Below, piece by piece: positions 42,849 to 55,822 of a stretch of 64,000 bases of DNA. Position 1 is the stretch's first letter, and each line of letters opens with the position of its first letter. The stretch covers positions 124,001-188,000 of the forward strand of contig JAULSN010000001.1 in assembly GCA_033439765.1 (NCBI GenBank), in the 5' to 3' direction. A program made the translations under genes and the position numbers. Below the pieces are notes generated by a model. It ran no database searches, was not told where the DNA came from, and saw only the letters and a program-made list of their open reading frames with translations. This DNA is from Lasiosphaeria ovina (lineage: Eukaryota; Ascomycota; Sordariomycetes; Sordariales; Lasiosphaeriaceae).

Positions 42849-43452
42849 ATGGAGAACCCTGCTCCGTTTTCCGCTGCCAGCGTGGCAGTCACGTGCTCGG
42901 GCCTGGCCGAAAAGGCACGCGAGACAGCAGCCGCCATCGACACCGTCGTCGCTGACGGCAGTGCCAGGGACCCTGCCCTACAGAAAGAGCTGGCCTTCCT
43001 GTCGACGCGTCTCCAGCAGTTCCGCCAGCACGCCGACCAGCTGGGCCAGTGCGTCGTCGAGGCGTCTGTTGTTTCGGCCAAGCTGCAGGCCGTGCTAGCC
43101 CAGACTCTGCCCGACTGCGACAAGACCATCTCCATCGTGTCCGAAGAGGTCAAGCATGCCGGCGCCACCTCTCTTGTCCACGCCATCGTCGTCGGCACAG
43201 TGTCCGAGTTCGAGGCCGTGCTGGCCGCCTACTCCAGGGTTTTCTTCTTTGCCACGCAGCTGGCCACCATGTAAGTTTTCAACCCTGAGCGACTAACCTT
43301 TAGGGATGCTGATAGGATTACTCTTCAGCGACGTCAGTGAAGAGCAGGACTCAAAGCTCGATCATGTCGATGCTCAGCGGCTCTTGGAAACAGCAGGTTC
43401 TGCTGCCCAACGGGTTTCTTCGTCTCGCTCTGTTCTCCTGGTTCCAAACTAG
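42849..43452 (+). CDS. Small protein resembling a stand-alone N-terminal domain of fungal STAND/NLR receptors
   Basis: Two exons, join(42849-43270, 43329-43452), 181 residues, in phase. The N-terminus (ENPAPFSAASVAVTCSGLAEKARE) and the following heptad-like helices (LAFLSTRLQQFRQHADQLGQ, VVSAKLQAVLAQTLPDCDKT) resemble the helical N-terminal domain that fungal NACHT/ankyrin proteins carry before the nucleotide-binding part. Here it ends after a short Ser-rich second exon (RVSSSRSVLLVPN) with no NACHT or repeats. It could be a regulator of full-length receptors, or a truncated relic. The family match is by pattern only. Confidence 0.65.
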
Positions 43453-46400
43453 TCGAAACAGTCGTGGGATAGTATCTACTCAATTCCACACAAAGAATGG
43501 AGGAGTCCAACGAGATGTCTTCCGTGGCTGGTGTGCACTTGAAAGCGGTATCAAGAGCCGAATAACACAAGGGGAGGAATGTGAGCGCCGTGTGTCAAAC
43601 CCTGTCGTCAAGAACAGATAACACACCACGAAAAGCAAGCACTCGATTTGAATATGTCGGTTGCGGCTAGCGGACATGTTAGAGACGGCACTGTTTTGGC
43701 CACGCACATATGTTGGCCACCGAAGCAAACGTCTCAAAATTTCTAGCTGCGCCGGGTTTCGACTTTGTGGAAAAGTTTAATCGGCTCTCCTGAATGTTCG
43801 ACATTCGCTGTTCGAAACGCGTGACATGGCAGCCCAAATATTTAAACTGACACTAGAGACCTTGAGCCTTGAGATTGGCAGAGGTATGAAAGAGGTAAAA
43901 GAATGAAAATGAAAAAGCCGAGCTTTCGGAGCAACGGATGACTCCCTCAGTCCTGGCTTCAGTTAATTTCTCCTTGTTCGTTTCGAGCACAGAACGGATA
44001 CAGCCAAACATTCCTAATTATCTACGTGCTGCTAGACAGGCACCACACGTTGGATATTACTTCTTGAGTAAATGCCTTTAAATCATTACCAAACTGCAAC
44101 ATCCCATATAATCACCAAACTATATTTCAAACTGCCCTTGTTCGAGTTTGGAATTGTTGGAGAGTTTCTAGTGGCAATGCGAAGAAATGTCATGCAACAA
44201 TACACCCTGGCTGGCTTTTTCTGTATGGTCAGCTGTAAATGGGGGAGAAAAGCAAAAGACATTAGAGGCACTGCTCGATTCACCAATGCCGAAATGAGTA
44301 TTAGCGCAGTGCGGGATAATTACTTGACGATAATGGGATCACCGTGTATAAATGAACTAGCCAAGAAAAGCCTCTGCCAGGCATTTCAACAAGAGAGACA
44401 GGTCACCATGATTTTAGATCATAGGCTCCAGGACCTGTCGCCTCCCCCTTGTGAACAAGTTTAAGAGCCCCTCACATCTTCAACAGTCGCAAAATATTCA
44501 GGCATTGGACTATCCAATCGCCGTGGAATTGCAACGGTCCTGAAAAAGAGGGAAAGGACTACTGATTCTTTCAGTAGCTGTTATACTGGGTCCCAAATCC
44601 GAGGATGACGTGAAATTATGCAACAGGGTCTCGGAATGGAAGAAAATATAGGGGGGTCATAGTCCTTATGACTCGAAAAGTGGCAGGAAGGATTCAACTC
44701 CGCAATTTCCGACGGGGAAGCAGGCAACGAATTGAACTCCGGATGCTTCCAAGTCCTTTGGCTTACCCTCCAAAGTTTGCAGATCGAGCTCGCACTATCC
44801 TTACCCTCTCCAAAAAAGGAGCCCAACCCCGGATGTAGCCTAAATAACTTTAGGTTGCATGCACTCAAAATCCAACAATGGTTCGTTGGCGGAAATAATG
44901 GATCGCGCACACGGACACAGCCACAGCGTCCAACTCTCATCAACGGCCTATGCATAAATGGCATTTAAGGTAAAAAAGAAAGAACGAAAAAGATAAACGA
45001 CCATAAACTATATAAACCTACTAGGCCCAAGACGTTTATTATGAAGGAGGTAGAGAATCGGTAGAAATAGCAAATTGTTGCACGTGATCTGAATTGACTG
45101 AGCATTGAATTGTCTGATTAGATCGGTCTAAAATATAGGTAAAATTCGTCTTAATATAGCCAACAAGACCTCTGAATATTCCCATGGAAATTCGTATCCC
45201 GGCCGGGCCTTCAGGGCAACCGGAATGCCGTAGACTGAGCGGATCTCCGGTTGTGAGGGAGCTTGAGGGTATTCGGGCGTAAGCTAAGGAAGTAAACAGA
45301 AGCTAGGAAAGAGAATAGCTCATTTTGCACACTAGGGTCAATTTTAGGGCAACACAAATCTACTATTTGTTTGAGCTATGTCTATTGTTTAGGTACACCA
45401 ACATTTGTAAAAAAAAAAAAAAAAAAATAGAATTGCCGGACTTTTTTCTCACAAAACCTGGTTTCACTCGGGCAAAAACGAATTTTGATAAATTTTTATA
45501 CAAAGTGAAAGTTTATTAAGTCCCGAAAAGAGTAAACAAACCTAATTCTCTACTCCAATTAAGACGTGCAAGAAAAAAAAAAAAAAGACAAGAGAAGAAG
45601 ATAATAAAGGACACCCGAAGCTTTGAACCTCGGTAACTCTAAACGTGCTCGCTAGGTATGCTAGAATCAAATACTAAAATCCCAATTAATTACACGCACT
45701 GGGTCTTAGTATGAAAATTTGAAGAGATTCTCTTGTAGACTTGAATGGGTTATTATAGGCTCATAAAGGCCAGAATGATGGGAAGTGCTACGGGACACCA
45801 ACTCCTCTTCGAATAAAATCATACGAATTTCCTAAAACAGCCAGCAAAATGCGGCTTATGATAAAGAATAATATAGCATGATTTCGTGTAGTTACCACTG
45901 GGAGTTAGTACTTGTGTCTCCTCTACCCCGGGAATCAGACCAGTGAAAAAGAATTATTCTGTAAAGAGATCACGGATATCAACGATCTCCGCAGTCCACA
46001 ACTATCGATTTTCTAGGGTCAAGGTAAAAGCGAAATGAATAACCAAGATCCCCCTATTCTTAGTTGTACAAACGCGTTTCAAGTTCGGGCAGCTAAATGT
46101 CACAAACACGCACTTCTAATTGCCAATTGACACGTCTGGAAGAAAGTATGAATGCAAACCGTGGCTGGATAATTACATACCTAGGTAGTTACCTAATTAA
46201 TGGACAAAGCTCCTAGGAACAGAAAGTTGATTTAATACCAAGTTTCTGGATATGACGTTAAAGAACATGACAACTATGGACACGCTAATCCATCCACACT
46301 GATTGCGTGACGCAACGATACTATCACTATAAAAGATAATAGCTCAAGCTGTAAGCGACGGGAGGAGGCCCTCGAACCCTAAATCATTGCACCGGTTACC

Positions 46401-46506
46401 ACAACGCCAAAATGAAGGACAAACATAACTCTGAGGCCTGAGCTCAAAGTAACAAGGCGCGGCGATAACACCATGCTACCACACGAAGTCCATCAAACAA
46501 GCCTTC
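43453..46506. other. AT-rich gene desert with poly-A runs
   Basis: About 3 kb without a supported gene. From about 44970 the sequence becomes strongly AT-rich, with a 19-nt A run at 45409-45427 and another A-rich tract at 45570-45585. Two minus-strand tRNA-like relics lie at about 45610-45665 and 46350-46420. The composition contrast with the GC-rich genes on both sides fits an old, mutated insertion. Confidence 0.55.
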
Positions 46507-48166
46507 TCAGATGAGGCCAGCCCGCGCGGCCTCGCTGCCGCCGTCCTCGAGCACAGACTCGACCTTCTGCTTGCCCTTACCGATGCCGCCCTCGCCGACG
46601 CCCATGCGGCGCGCGACATACCTCTGCGCCACGACGCCGACGGACAGGTTAAGCGTCTCCTCGACCCACTCGGCAACCCACTCGCGCGGATCGACGCCGC
46701 CGCCCTCGACAATCTCGCGGATCTCGTCGGGCACGCGGTCAAACTCGGACTCGATGTAGCCTTCCTCGCTGGCGGCCTGCGGCAGCGGCGCGGCTGAGGC
46801 GTCGAGCCAGCGGATCCAGCGCGCGGGCACGCTCTGGCTGACTGCCGAGTACTGAATCTCGTGGACGGGGTCGAGGATGAAGACGGCGAAGCAGACGAGG
46901 TCACCATCGGCGTCCTCGTCGTCTTCCTCGAGCACAGCCGAGTCGACCTTCTCCTTCTCGGTCGCCGTGCTGCCGGCAAACAGGCCCTTGTCGGCGGCCA
47001 CCGTGAGGGCCTGCACCGAGAGGAACAGGTCTGAGCTGCGCACCGGGTTGCTTTCGCTGACGGGCTCGACAGCCCGCTGGCGCGCGCCATCAATGCCGCC
47101 ATGCGCCGCGAAGTAGTCGTTGGCGTAGCCCTCGGCGTTGGCCCGGCACAGCTTGGTGCCCTCGACCAGCCCCTTGACCGCGCCGAGGTCGCGCGGCGTG
47201 TCTGCCTGCCGCCACCACGGGCCGTCGCGCCAGCCGGCTGCCGACTGGCCGGCAAAGAAGGACCCGGCGCCGGCTTTGTCCGAGGCGGGGGGGCTGCGCA
47301 CCGACGACTCCTGGCCGCGCTGGATGACGAGCAGGTCGCCGCCCTCGACCTGGGCCATGACGCGGTTGAAGACGCCGTAGATGAGCGGGTCGAGCGACGG
47401 GTAGCCTACGAGATCGTGGGTTATGTGGATCATTAGGCGCTCGTGCGACGAGATGGGCGGCGCAAGCGTGTGAAGGATGTTGGTGAAGGTCGGTAAGGCG
47501 CGATGGCGGAGTTCGTCACCTACAGGGCAGCACGAAAGCTGGTTAGCAGGTCATCTTTTACACGCGAGGGGACCAGGACAAATGGCAAATGCAAAAAAAC
47601 GTACCAAGGCCCTTGAGAGTGCCCACGTTGCCGCGGACTTGGTCAGCCCACTTCCTGGCCTCCTCGTTCTGCTGTATCTCCTTGACGGCGGCCTCGGCCT
47701 GCTTCATGGCTGCCGTGGCGGTTGACAGCAGGCCTCCCCACCAGCTACCACCGCTGGGAGCCACTGCAGGCTGCGGTGGCTCGACGGGAGCCTTTCTCTC
47801 GGATTCCTGCAGCTCGGAGCTCGTGGCGCTGGGGGTGAAGCTGGCATGGTAGGATCGGGTGCTATCGGCGGACTTGCGCGTGGCGGCAGGGGCGTCGGCG
47901 CCGGGAGGGGGGGTGTTTGTCGAGGCGCGTTTCGCTAAAAACGTCTTTGGCGCGGCCTCGCGGACCCGGGGAGTGTGGGGGCGGGCAGGCGCCGTGTCGC
48001 CGAGCTCGTTCTCGAGCTCGGCCAAGATGTCGTCGTCCGGCTGCTTGCTTTTGGCGGGGGTGGGCTTCGCAGTCTTGCGGGGGGCAGCATCGTCACCGAT
48101 GCCCTCAAAGAGCTCGCCCAGCTCGTCGTCTGTGGGGGCTACTGGCTTGGTGCGCTTGCTAGCCAT
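46507..48166 (-). CDS. MTC1: Maintenance of telomere capping protein 1 (MTC1)
   Basis: Two exons, complement(46507-47519, 47605-48166), encode 524 residues. The acidic N-terminus (PTDDELGELFEGIGDD, DDDILAELENELGD) and a Pro/Ala/Ser-rich linker lead to GGSWWGGLLSTATAAMKQAEAAVKEIQ, the amphipathic block conserved in Mtc1. After the splice, DELRHRALPTFTNILHTLAPPIS and ERLMIHITHDLVGYPSLDPL match the core domain. Yeast Mtc1 was found through a telomere-capping screen and is associated with COPI-coated vesicles. It lies divergent from the large gene at 49413, with 1.25 kb between. Confidence 0.9.
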
Positions 48167-49412
48167 GTTGCGCGTTGTTGCTGCTGTGGTGGCTACGTTT
48201 ATATTTGAGCGGAGGTTGTGGTGTTGCAATGTTGCGTCTGGAGAACTTGAAGTGGGGATAGATTGTGATGCAGATTCCCAAACCGTCAAAGCGGCCTCAG
48301 CTTAGCTGCGGCGAGGTTACGGAGTACCATAGCCACACAAGGTACTTCGTACTTCGTACTGTACCCCGTGCAATGTCAGGCACAAATTGACAACGACAAC
48401 GCTGGCACGTTTGCATGTGCGAAAGAATACTGTAATCGCAACGCATATATCTGTTCTTCCCAAAGTCGACTTAAAGAAAACCTTTCACTTGTCTGATGCA
48501 CCATAAATATCTTCAACCTTAACAACGGAATAAAATTCTAGGCAGAATACGGGAATCTGGAGACGATGCCTCTCATCTGTCAGCTTACACGCTCCCGAGC
48601 AGGTACCTCTGGTCCTAGGTATCCGCGTTTCAAAGATCAAGTGTCCAGTATCGTAATCTAGGTCAGGGCAGTGCGTTGCGTCAGGGCGATTTCCAGGGGG
48701 CAATTGGGGCGCTGGAGGTCGGTGGATCACTGGAAGCTGGGTTGGTTTACCGCCGACGACAGTTCCGGGCGCGCCATTGGCTGAGGGTGCAAAGGTGGCA
48801 GCTTCACAGAGGCAAACCGCGCCGGTTACAGCGAGGCGGCTGGCTGGCAGCTGTGCGGGTGGGGCAATCGGGCGGCGCGGCTGCCAAGGCGCCCATTGGG
48901 CGGCGTGGGTGGGCTTATTCGGGAACAATCCAAAATTGAACGTGAGCAGAAATCTACACGCATGGAAGACAAGCCGCACCCAGCATTGTGACGAGATACT
49001 CATCCGCACCACCTCGCTATTGTTGTCTCGGTCAATTGGCCGAGCAAGCTCTGGCATTCTACAGTCCCTCCCGACCGAGCAGCGCACTTTTGGCGTCGCT
49101 GGACGGCCGTGTTTTGGCGCGGCGAGCGGCGCTTCGTTCTAACAGCGCAGCCAGACACAGACAGCCAGCCAGCCAGACTCGGGTGTTGGATCTGACTGAC
49201 CCTGACCCTGACACGCAGCGCAGCGTTGGAAGCTTGCTTAGTGCGCCTCTCTTTTTTTCGCCTCACATCCCGTTGCTGCACACTGTTCACTCAACAGACT
49301 GAACGGCAGCCGCGACCACGACAAAACAACGCCCTCGGCGACTGAAGTCTGCAGCCCCCGCCTGCAACGTGTGCGAGTGCCCTTGGCGCGTCCATTGAAT
49401 TAGACGCACACG
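48167..49412. other. Divergent promoter region of MTC1 and the 1420-residue gene
   Basis: A 1.25-kb region between two divergent genes. It carries a small GTACTTCGTACTTCGTACTGTAC repeat-palindrome at about 48341-48363 and CAGC/CAGACAGC-rich short repeats at about 49145-49180. No coding frame is supported. Confidence 0.5.
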
Positions 49413-52400
49413 ATGGACCGTGGACGGGGTCGCGGGCGCGCGGCAAAGAAGCGAGCCTCTCTACCACCCCCTTCGTCTCATCACCTGGCACAACATCAAC
49501 ATCAACAACACATCTCAGACTATCTCATCCCAGTCACCCCGGCACACTTTTCATCCGCTGCCGCCAGTCCATCTCATCCCCCGCGTACAACTCCCGGCGC
49601 TGCCCCAGCAAGAGGCGGCCGCTCTAAACAGTATCAGCCCGTCTCTGTTGATGCCACCACGCCTACAGCAGCAGCAGCAGCAGGAGACCCGTCATCGTCC
49701 CGCGGCACCCCTCGCAGCGATCGCCCCGCGCGCAGCGCTACCTTCAGCTCTTCATTCAGTTTCGAGACTCCAACTTCTGCCACTAACCCGCTGATGGCTG
49801 GTCCGTCGTCTCGCAAGCGTGCCCGGACCTTTGAGGTCTCGTATGATGGCGGCGCCGATGACGAGGGACATTCAAAGGGCGGCCACTCGCTCCGGAAACG
49901 TGCCCGCATCGACTACACCCAGGAGCAGATTGATGACAACCTCGCTCTCACGGCTGGCAAGACTGATTTACTCGCCAAGCCTGCCGTTACCCCGTCTCTT
50001 CGCGGTCGAAAGCGCAAGGGCGCCCAAGAAGAATCGGAGCCAGAGGTGGAAGACGCCGACGCCATCCCAAAGCGTCGCCGCGCCGACAAGTCCCCAGCAG
50101 CGGGCCGTGGCGCTTCATCCCGCCGGCGAATACCAGCCAGGAAGCCGGCCACGCAAGTAAACACGTATATAGACCAGCCTTCCGACAATGATGTGCAGGA
50201 CACCATCCTTGTTGGCATTCCCATTGATGGACAGGACGAGTCGGAGGAGGAATCGGACCGCTCGACAATATCAGATTCTGAGCGCCCGTCAACTTCGGAT
50301 GAAAGTGACGGTGCCCAGCCACGATCACAGGCACCAACTCCGGAGCCGCAGATCGTACCTCAGATCGAAGGGGCCGTGTCATTTGCGCCTGAGACTGATG
50401 AGGCGATTGAAAAAGGGCTCACCCCGGAGCAGCCTGACGGCAAGGCTGAGATTGACATGACAACCACAAACACTTCACTTTCAGCTCACCTTGGACCTCA
50501 AGAGCAAATCAATCAAGTCGAGCAAATTCACTCCGAAAAAATCAGTCCCGCTAAAAATTCTACACCTGAGCCTGATCAACCTGAGCTCAACACACAAACC
50601 CCTCCTACCCTCACCTCCACACCTGAAATTTTCACAACCGCTGCACCCGTTGAAGACAGTCGTGCGGTTGTACAAGAAGATAGAGAAGACTTGGAAGAGG
50701 TGCCTTTGCTCGCCAATTCTGCGGTTGTTCAATCGGCAAAACCAGCTGCACACGAAGATCCCGCGCAGGCGGAAACTGCAAAAGTGCACCCCGCCGACGA
50801 GGACAACCGTGAGCAACAGCTCGCTGTTCACAATACAGCAGGTGCACTGGCGCTCGACAAGGCGGGGCCTGGATCAAAAACAACCCAAGTTGTTCAGTCT
50901 GCTGTCGCGCCCGACGCGCCGCTTGAGTCCCGAGAAAACCCCTCCACCAATTTTTCTTCTTTCCCCTCCGCCCAATTTGACGGATCAGCCGAGTTTACAC
51001 TTCCTATGGCAGCCACATCAATCGGTCGGTCGACACCAGCTCAGAAGCCTACACTACCAAAGCGACTGCCGCAATTGCAGACAACCTACAACCTTGAAAC
51101 GCCATTTGCAGCTGCACTAAACCTGACACCCTACGAAGACGAAGACCTCGCATACCCTGCACCTTTCACCGAGCGGGTGGTACTAGACATCAAAGACAAG
51201 GCAGAAGCCACTCCAATGCCGACACCAACCCCAACTCGCGCGGCCACTCCCGCCGACACGCTCGCAGAAGTGAATTGGGATGGCCGCCGCCCTCTGAAGC
51301 AAAAGGAGTTCTACGCCTTGTATCAACAAGAAGTCAAGCGACGGACAGAGCAAAACTTGCCTCACATGTCCATGGTCCAGTTCAACAACCACTGCGTTCG
51401 GAAGTTCAAGGCCGCCCAAGGTACCGGTGGCGAGACCCCAATTGGAGACCAGCTCACGCCGGTCTCAGATCAGCTTGACCATGCCGCTGCCACAGAGAAG
51501 GTGCGGAAACGCCCGGCCGTAGTCGCTGCTGGGTCCTTTGAAGAGACTCCTCGAAGCTCTGTCGCACGGGAGTTCCAGCAAGGCACTGCTGCACCGTCGC
51601 CGGCAGCCGCTGACGAAGATCCTTCTGCTGGCCAGGCCGAGGCCGCAGAGGACGGACAGGGCGATGAGGAAGTTGCCGATACCCATGGAAAGTCTGAAAG
51701 CCCCGCGGAGCCTGTTGAGGTTACCAGAGTCCCGCCGAAGCAATACGTCTTCCCCAAGCTTCGCGATCCAGCCGATTTCGTTCGCGCCCTGGATGAATGC
51801 CGTTCAGAGGAGGAACGTGCTGAGATTGCTGCCGCGATTGTTGAGACCATGGATGCCTACGAGAAGGAGTACAAGGAACTCAAGAAGATCACCGAAGATG
51901 AAGATAATGCCAAGCGTCGGCAGGCCAATGACAAGACCATCGTCAATTGGGAGAACCGCCAGAAGCCGGACGAGCCACTTCCCTGGCGCCGCCATTTTGA
52001 CGAGGCAGTCAAAGGCCCGCCGGTATTTGAGATTCGCGGCCCTCGGGCTCCAAAGCCCTACATCGATGACCCGGTGTATGAGCATCAGCGGCGAGAAGAC
52101 CGCATCATGGCACAGACATATGGATTCAAGCACAACAACCATGCCACCTTGGTTGGCCGACAGAACCCCGAAGAGCAGCGCTGGGAGATGCCAGAGACAC
52201 GCCTTCGCGAGCGCAAGCGGACGGAGAAAGGCGCAGAACTCGCCGAAGAGAACGTGATTGAAGGAAAGCGCATGCGGAAGCCACGCAACCTTTCAGACCA
52301 GAGCAAGGACCCGAGTCGTTCGGGAACACCCACTGGCATTGCTCCCCTTGGCCCCTACGGTCGACGGCAGAAACGCAAGACTGCCACTTCTGCCGCTAAC

Positions 52401-53731
52401 GGCGATGATTTCGAGGATCTGGACCAGATGCAAGGTGTCGAGAATGCCTTGGAGCCCACCACTCGTAAGCGGCGTGGCCCACGACCCCGCAAACAGACAT
52501 TGATGGGCCAAGAAGAGGCCGCAATGGCAAGCTTCGCAGACCGCCAGACCGATGACGAAGATTTCGAGGTCAAGCCGAAGCCAGGCCGTAAACGCGGTCG
52601 CGGCGCGGCTGCCACCAATGGAACCGTGGACAAGGATACCAAGAGGCAGCGGACATCTAGAGGCGGGGAGATTGCGAGTTCGTCATTTTATAGCAACCCG
52701 TCTCCGGCGGATACCCAGCCCGAGTCGCGGCCCTCAACTGCCTCATCGGAGGCCACTGTGAACACGGCGGAGACCGTGGAATCGTCATATTCTCTTCGCG
52801 AAAAGCGAAAGCGGAATTTTGCTCTGGAGAACGACCCAAAGCTAGAGCCTCGTCCGCAAAAGCGGACCCGCGGCGCCGCTGTCGCAAAGCCGGAGAATAC
52901 GGAGCCCAAGAAGCGTGGGCCAAAGAAGAAGATCGCCACGAGCGAGCCCGTAGAGGCTGCTGCCCCGGCACCGATCGCCCCGCTGCCTGTTGGAGGGCTG
53001 AAGGCACCGGCCATCTTTTTCAACAACCCACCATTGGCTCCAGCGCCGGGCGGCCCCCCTGGCCCGTACCTACATACTTTCACCGCGGCGCCTTCTTTCC
53101 AGCCTGGTGGCCCCCCTCCACCTCCTGCGGCACCGCCCGCCATTAAGAAGCCGATCACCAAGATCAAGCTTACGAACAATAGCATGTCTTCGCAAGCCTC
53201 TTCTCGTAACGGCGGACCGGCAAACATCGCGCCCAACCCGAGCGCAAAGTCGGCAGCCAAGGTTTCTCGCGGTCCCAAACCCGCTGATGTGAAGCCGCCT
53301 GGCCTCCAGCCCCCCAATCCCGACATGGGCGACAAGCCCTATGCTGAAATGAGCAAGTCGGAGAAGATGAGCTGGTCGATGAGACGTAAGTGATGCTTGG
53401 TGCTTGTGCTTTTTGTAACTTTACTGACGGTATATTTGCAGGACGATGGGCTTCGGGCGAGATGCAAGGGGCTGTCGAAAAGCGCCGCACCACCTTGGCG
53501 ACCAAGAAGGCAGAGAAAGCTGCCAACGGAACGGACCCGAGCCAGACCCCAGATCCGACTTCAGCGGGACCGTCTGCTCCCAACACACCGGCTCTCGTGC
53601 CGATCCCTCAGTCGAACCTTCCGGTTTTGCCGCTGCTGGTTCACCCACTACAGCCACTCCGACAGCCACAGCACCTGATGCAGCAACCTCTCGCATATCC
53701 GCATCCCCCACCCTCTGGCCCGGTTGCTTGA
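49413..53731 (+). CDS. Large disordered, basic, probably nuclear protein of unknown function (1420 residues)
   Basis: Two exons, join(49413-53385, 53442-53731). Almost the whole length is low-complexity: Arg/Gly-rich start (MDRGRGRGRAAKKR), Glu/Pro/Thr-rich middle, and several basic GRP-like patches (KRRGPRPRKQ, KKRGPKKK, KRGRGAAA) resembling AT-hooks. The only globular-looking part lies at about residues 780-970, with PKQYVFPKLRDPADFVRALD and NWENRQKPDEPLPWRRHFD. The C-terminal part has MSKSEKMSWSMRRRWASGEM before a Pro/Gln tail. A chromatin or transcription role is an inference from composition. I do not recognise the family. The long uninterrupted first exon argues for a real gene. Confidence 0.85.
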
Positions 53732-55822
53732 ACATGAGTTGCGAGAATTTCTCCGCACAGTCACTCGGCTTCGGCATCACGACTTCCAAGAGAGCTGCAG
53801 CGGAGCTTTACAAAATAGTACGACTAAAAGGACGGAAGAAGCTTTGTTCCCATCTGACGGCCTAGCTGCATTTCCCTCGAAATGACATGAACATGTCTAT
53901 ATATATTGACACGACCCTGTTAATCCATAGTCTCTCGCCATATCATGCCATGGAACGGCGTGGATGGCAGGAGGTGAATCTCACACCACGATATCCCTGG
54001 TGTGGATCGAAGGCTCAAGAGTCTTCTTGGCTGCTGTACCCTGGCGGCCGATTATTCTCGATTTTCCTTGGCTCTCGTTTGCCTAATGGTGTTGCATTTT
54101 CCAGGGAGGCTGGCTTGGTTTCTTGTGGTAGAGGCTGCGGCATGTCTTTTGTGGAAAGCGACAGGGCGCATTGAACGACTTCTTCGTTATGATATTTTTT
54201 TACTTGTCTTTTTCATTATTGGGAGGACTGGTTGTCTTTTTTCGTTTTCTGTTGCCTGTTGGGGCGGTCTGGTAAAAAGCATATTTTTTTCGAAAAGGTG
54301 TCTAAACACGGGGCATTGTTGAGGGGCATTGGGACACACATGGCACGCAAGGCATTCTTGTTGCATTTGGGCAGTTTTTCTTTGTCTTTTCTGTTCTCTT
54401 TTGCTCTTGCATCAGCATGGTCCCATCCTGTTCTCAAAATCGGACTCGGGTGTCTCATTTTCTCTAGGTCTCTCTTTTCGCCTCTGATATTTCTAGTTTC
54501 CAGCCTCGACATCTGGATGGGCTTCTTCGTGTAGGAATAATTTTTTTTCATTCTTCTTGTCCATGCTACATTTACAAAGCAACACACTGACCGCGGGTTG
54601 ATTGCCTTGTTGCTTCTTTATACATACATACAAAAGGATGGTTGGCATGGGGCAACACATGGGCATCAGGACGGTGATGGTGGTTCGTTTGGCTTTCATT
54701 GAGTTTTGCTTCGTCGAGGACCAGATAATTAATGCCAGGAATTTGAGCTCTTCTTGACACGTCGGTGGCGCCATTTCTAATTGCTTCCAACTATTCCGAG
54801 ATGTTATCTCCCTGCCACTGGCTCATGTAAACATGCGGCCTGGAAGCATCGAGGGAAGAAGAAGCTGGAAATGGCAGACAGGTATCGTATATTATTAATT
54901 ATCACGCACAAAGTCGCTGTCGAACGACGGAGATTAAAGTTTTCTCGCGCCACTTTTATTCCATTTAATTAACAATTTGACTTTTCGTATGTGACTTGGA
55001 TCAATGAGGGCAGATATAGTTATTGATTAATTTGATTACTCGTGGCTGGTTATTTTGTTGTCGTATCTAACTATGCCTGGAGCGTACAAAAGAATGCTGA
55101 GAATAATGACTGAACTTTGTTGTTATTGGCACGCGTTACCAACTAATTACATAATTGTTGTGGAAAGAGTAACACAGGGACGAGTAACTGAATATGCGAT
55201 TAACACTTGACAAAGCATTCCAGTGCCTTTTTGGTTGCTTTTAGCCCCCGGAGCATTGTTAAGAGCTCTTTTTTTGCTCTTGTTCCTTTGTTTCGCCAAG
55301 GCCCAGGGTGCCTAGCCGAGCATGTTTTGGTTGGCTGACTAAGGCGACGTTGAAGTCCCACGTTTGACGCGTCCTCAGTCGGCCTATCGCAGTTTGGTCC
55401 AGGTGGACCGGCAAAAAGGGCTTTTCTGTCCACGTCCGCGTGTCGTGAACCCCATGGCGTGTCAGCGGCATTGCTGCCCAACGACACGGCCAGGTTATCA
55501 CAGTACGTACGCCATCACAACGACCGTGGCAGTGTCTTGTCCGCCCGGACCGCCTGGCAATGCAGCAAATGTTGGCAACTGACCGCAGACTCCACGAATA
55601 GGTGGATCTATCCACGGATGCTGGGTCCACCACCGCTCAGCGCTCACTGCTCCCAGGCATTGAAGCTAGACCTGAAGTTATTCGCCACGCACAGGGGAAC
55701 ATCAATTCGAGAATCGGGAGTATTTGGTCAACTTCACGGGAATTTAACGGTCTTGGTATTGATTTGCAATTACATAACAGTCTAATAGACCTACTAATTA
55801 GCTAGTTAACATGAGCCTGGGT
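53732..55822. other. Convergent intergenic region, no gene seen
   Basis: About 2.1 kb, T-rich around 54190-54560 and AT-rich around 54950-55200. Frames are short and unsupported. Confidence 0.5.

Noticed and set aside
44072..44464. Plus-strand frame of 130 codons.
   Set aside because: It lies in the AT-rich desert, has no domain and no promoter or splice context, and ends in low-complexity sequence.
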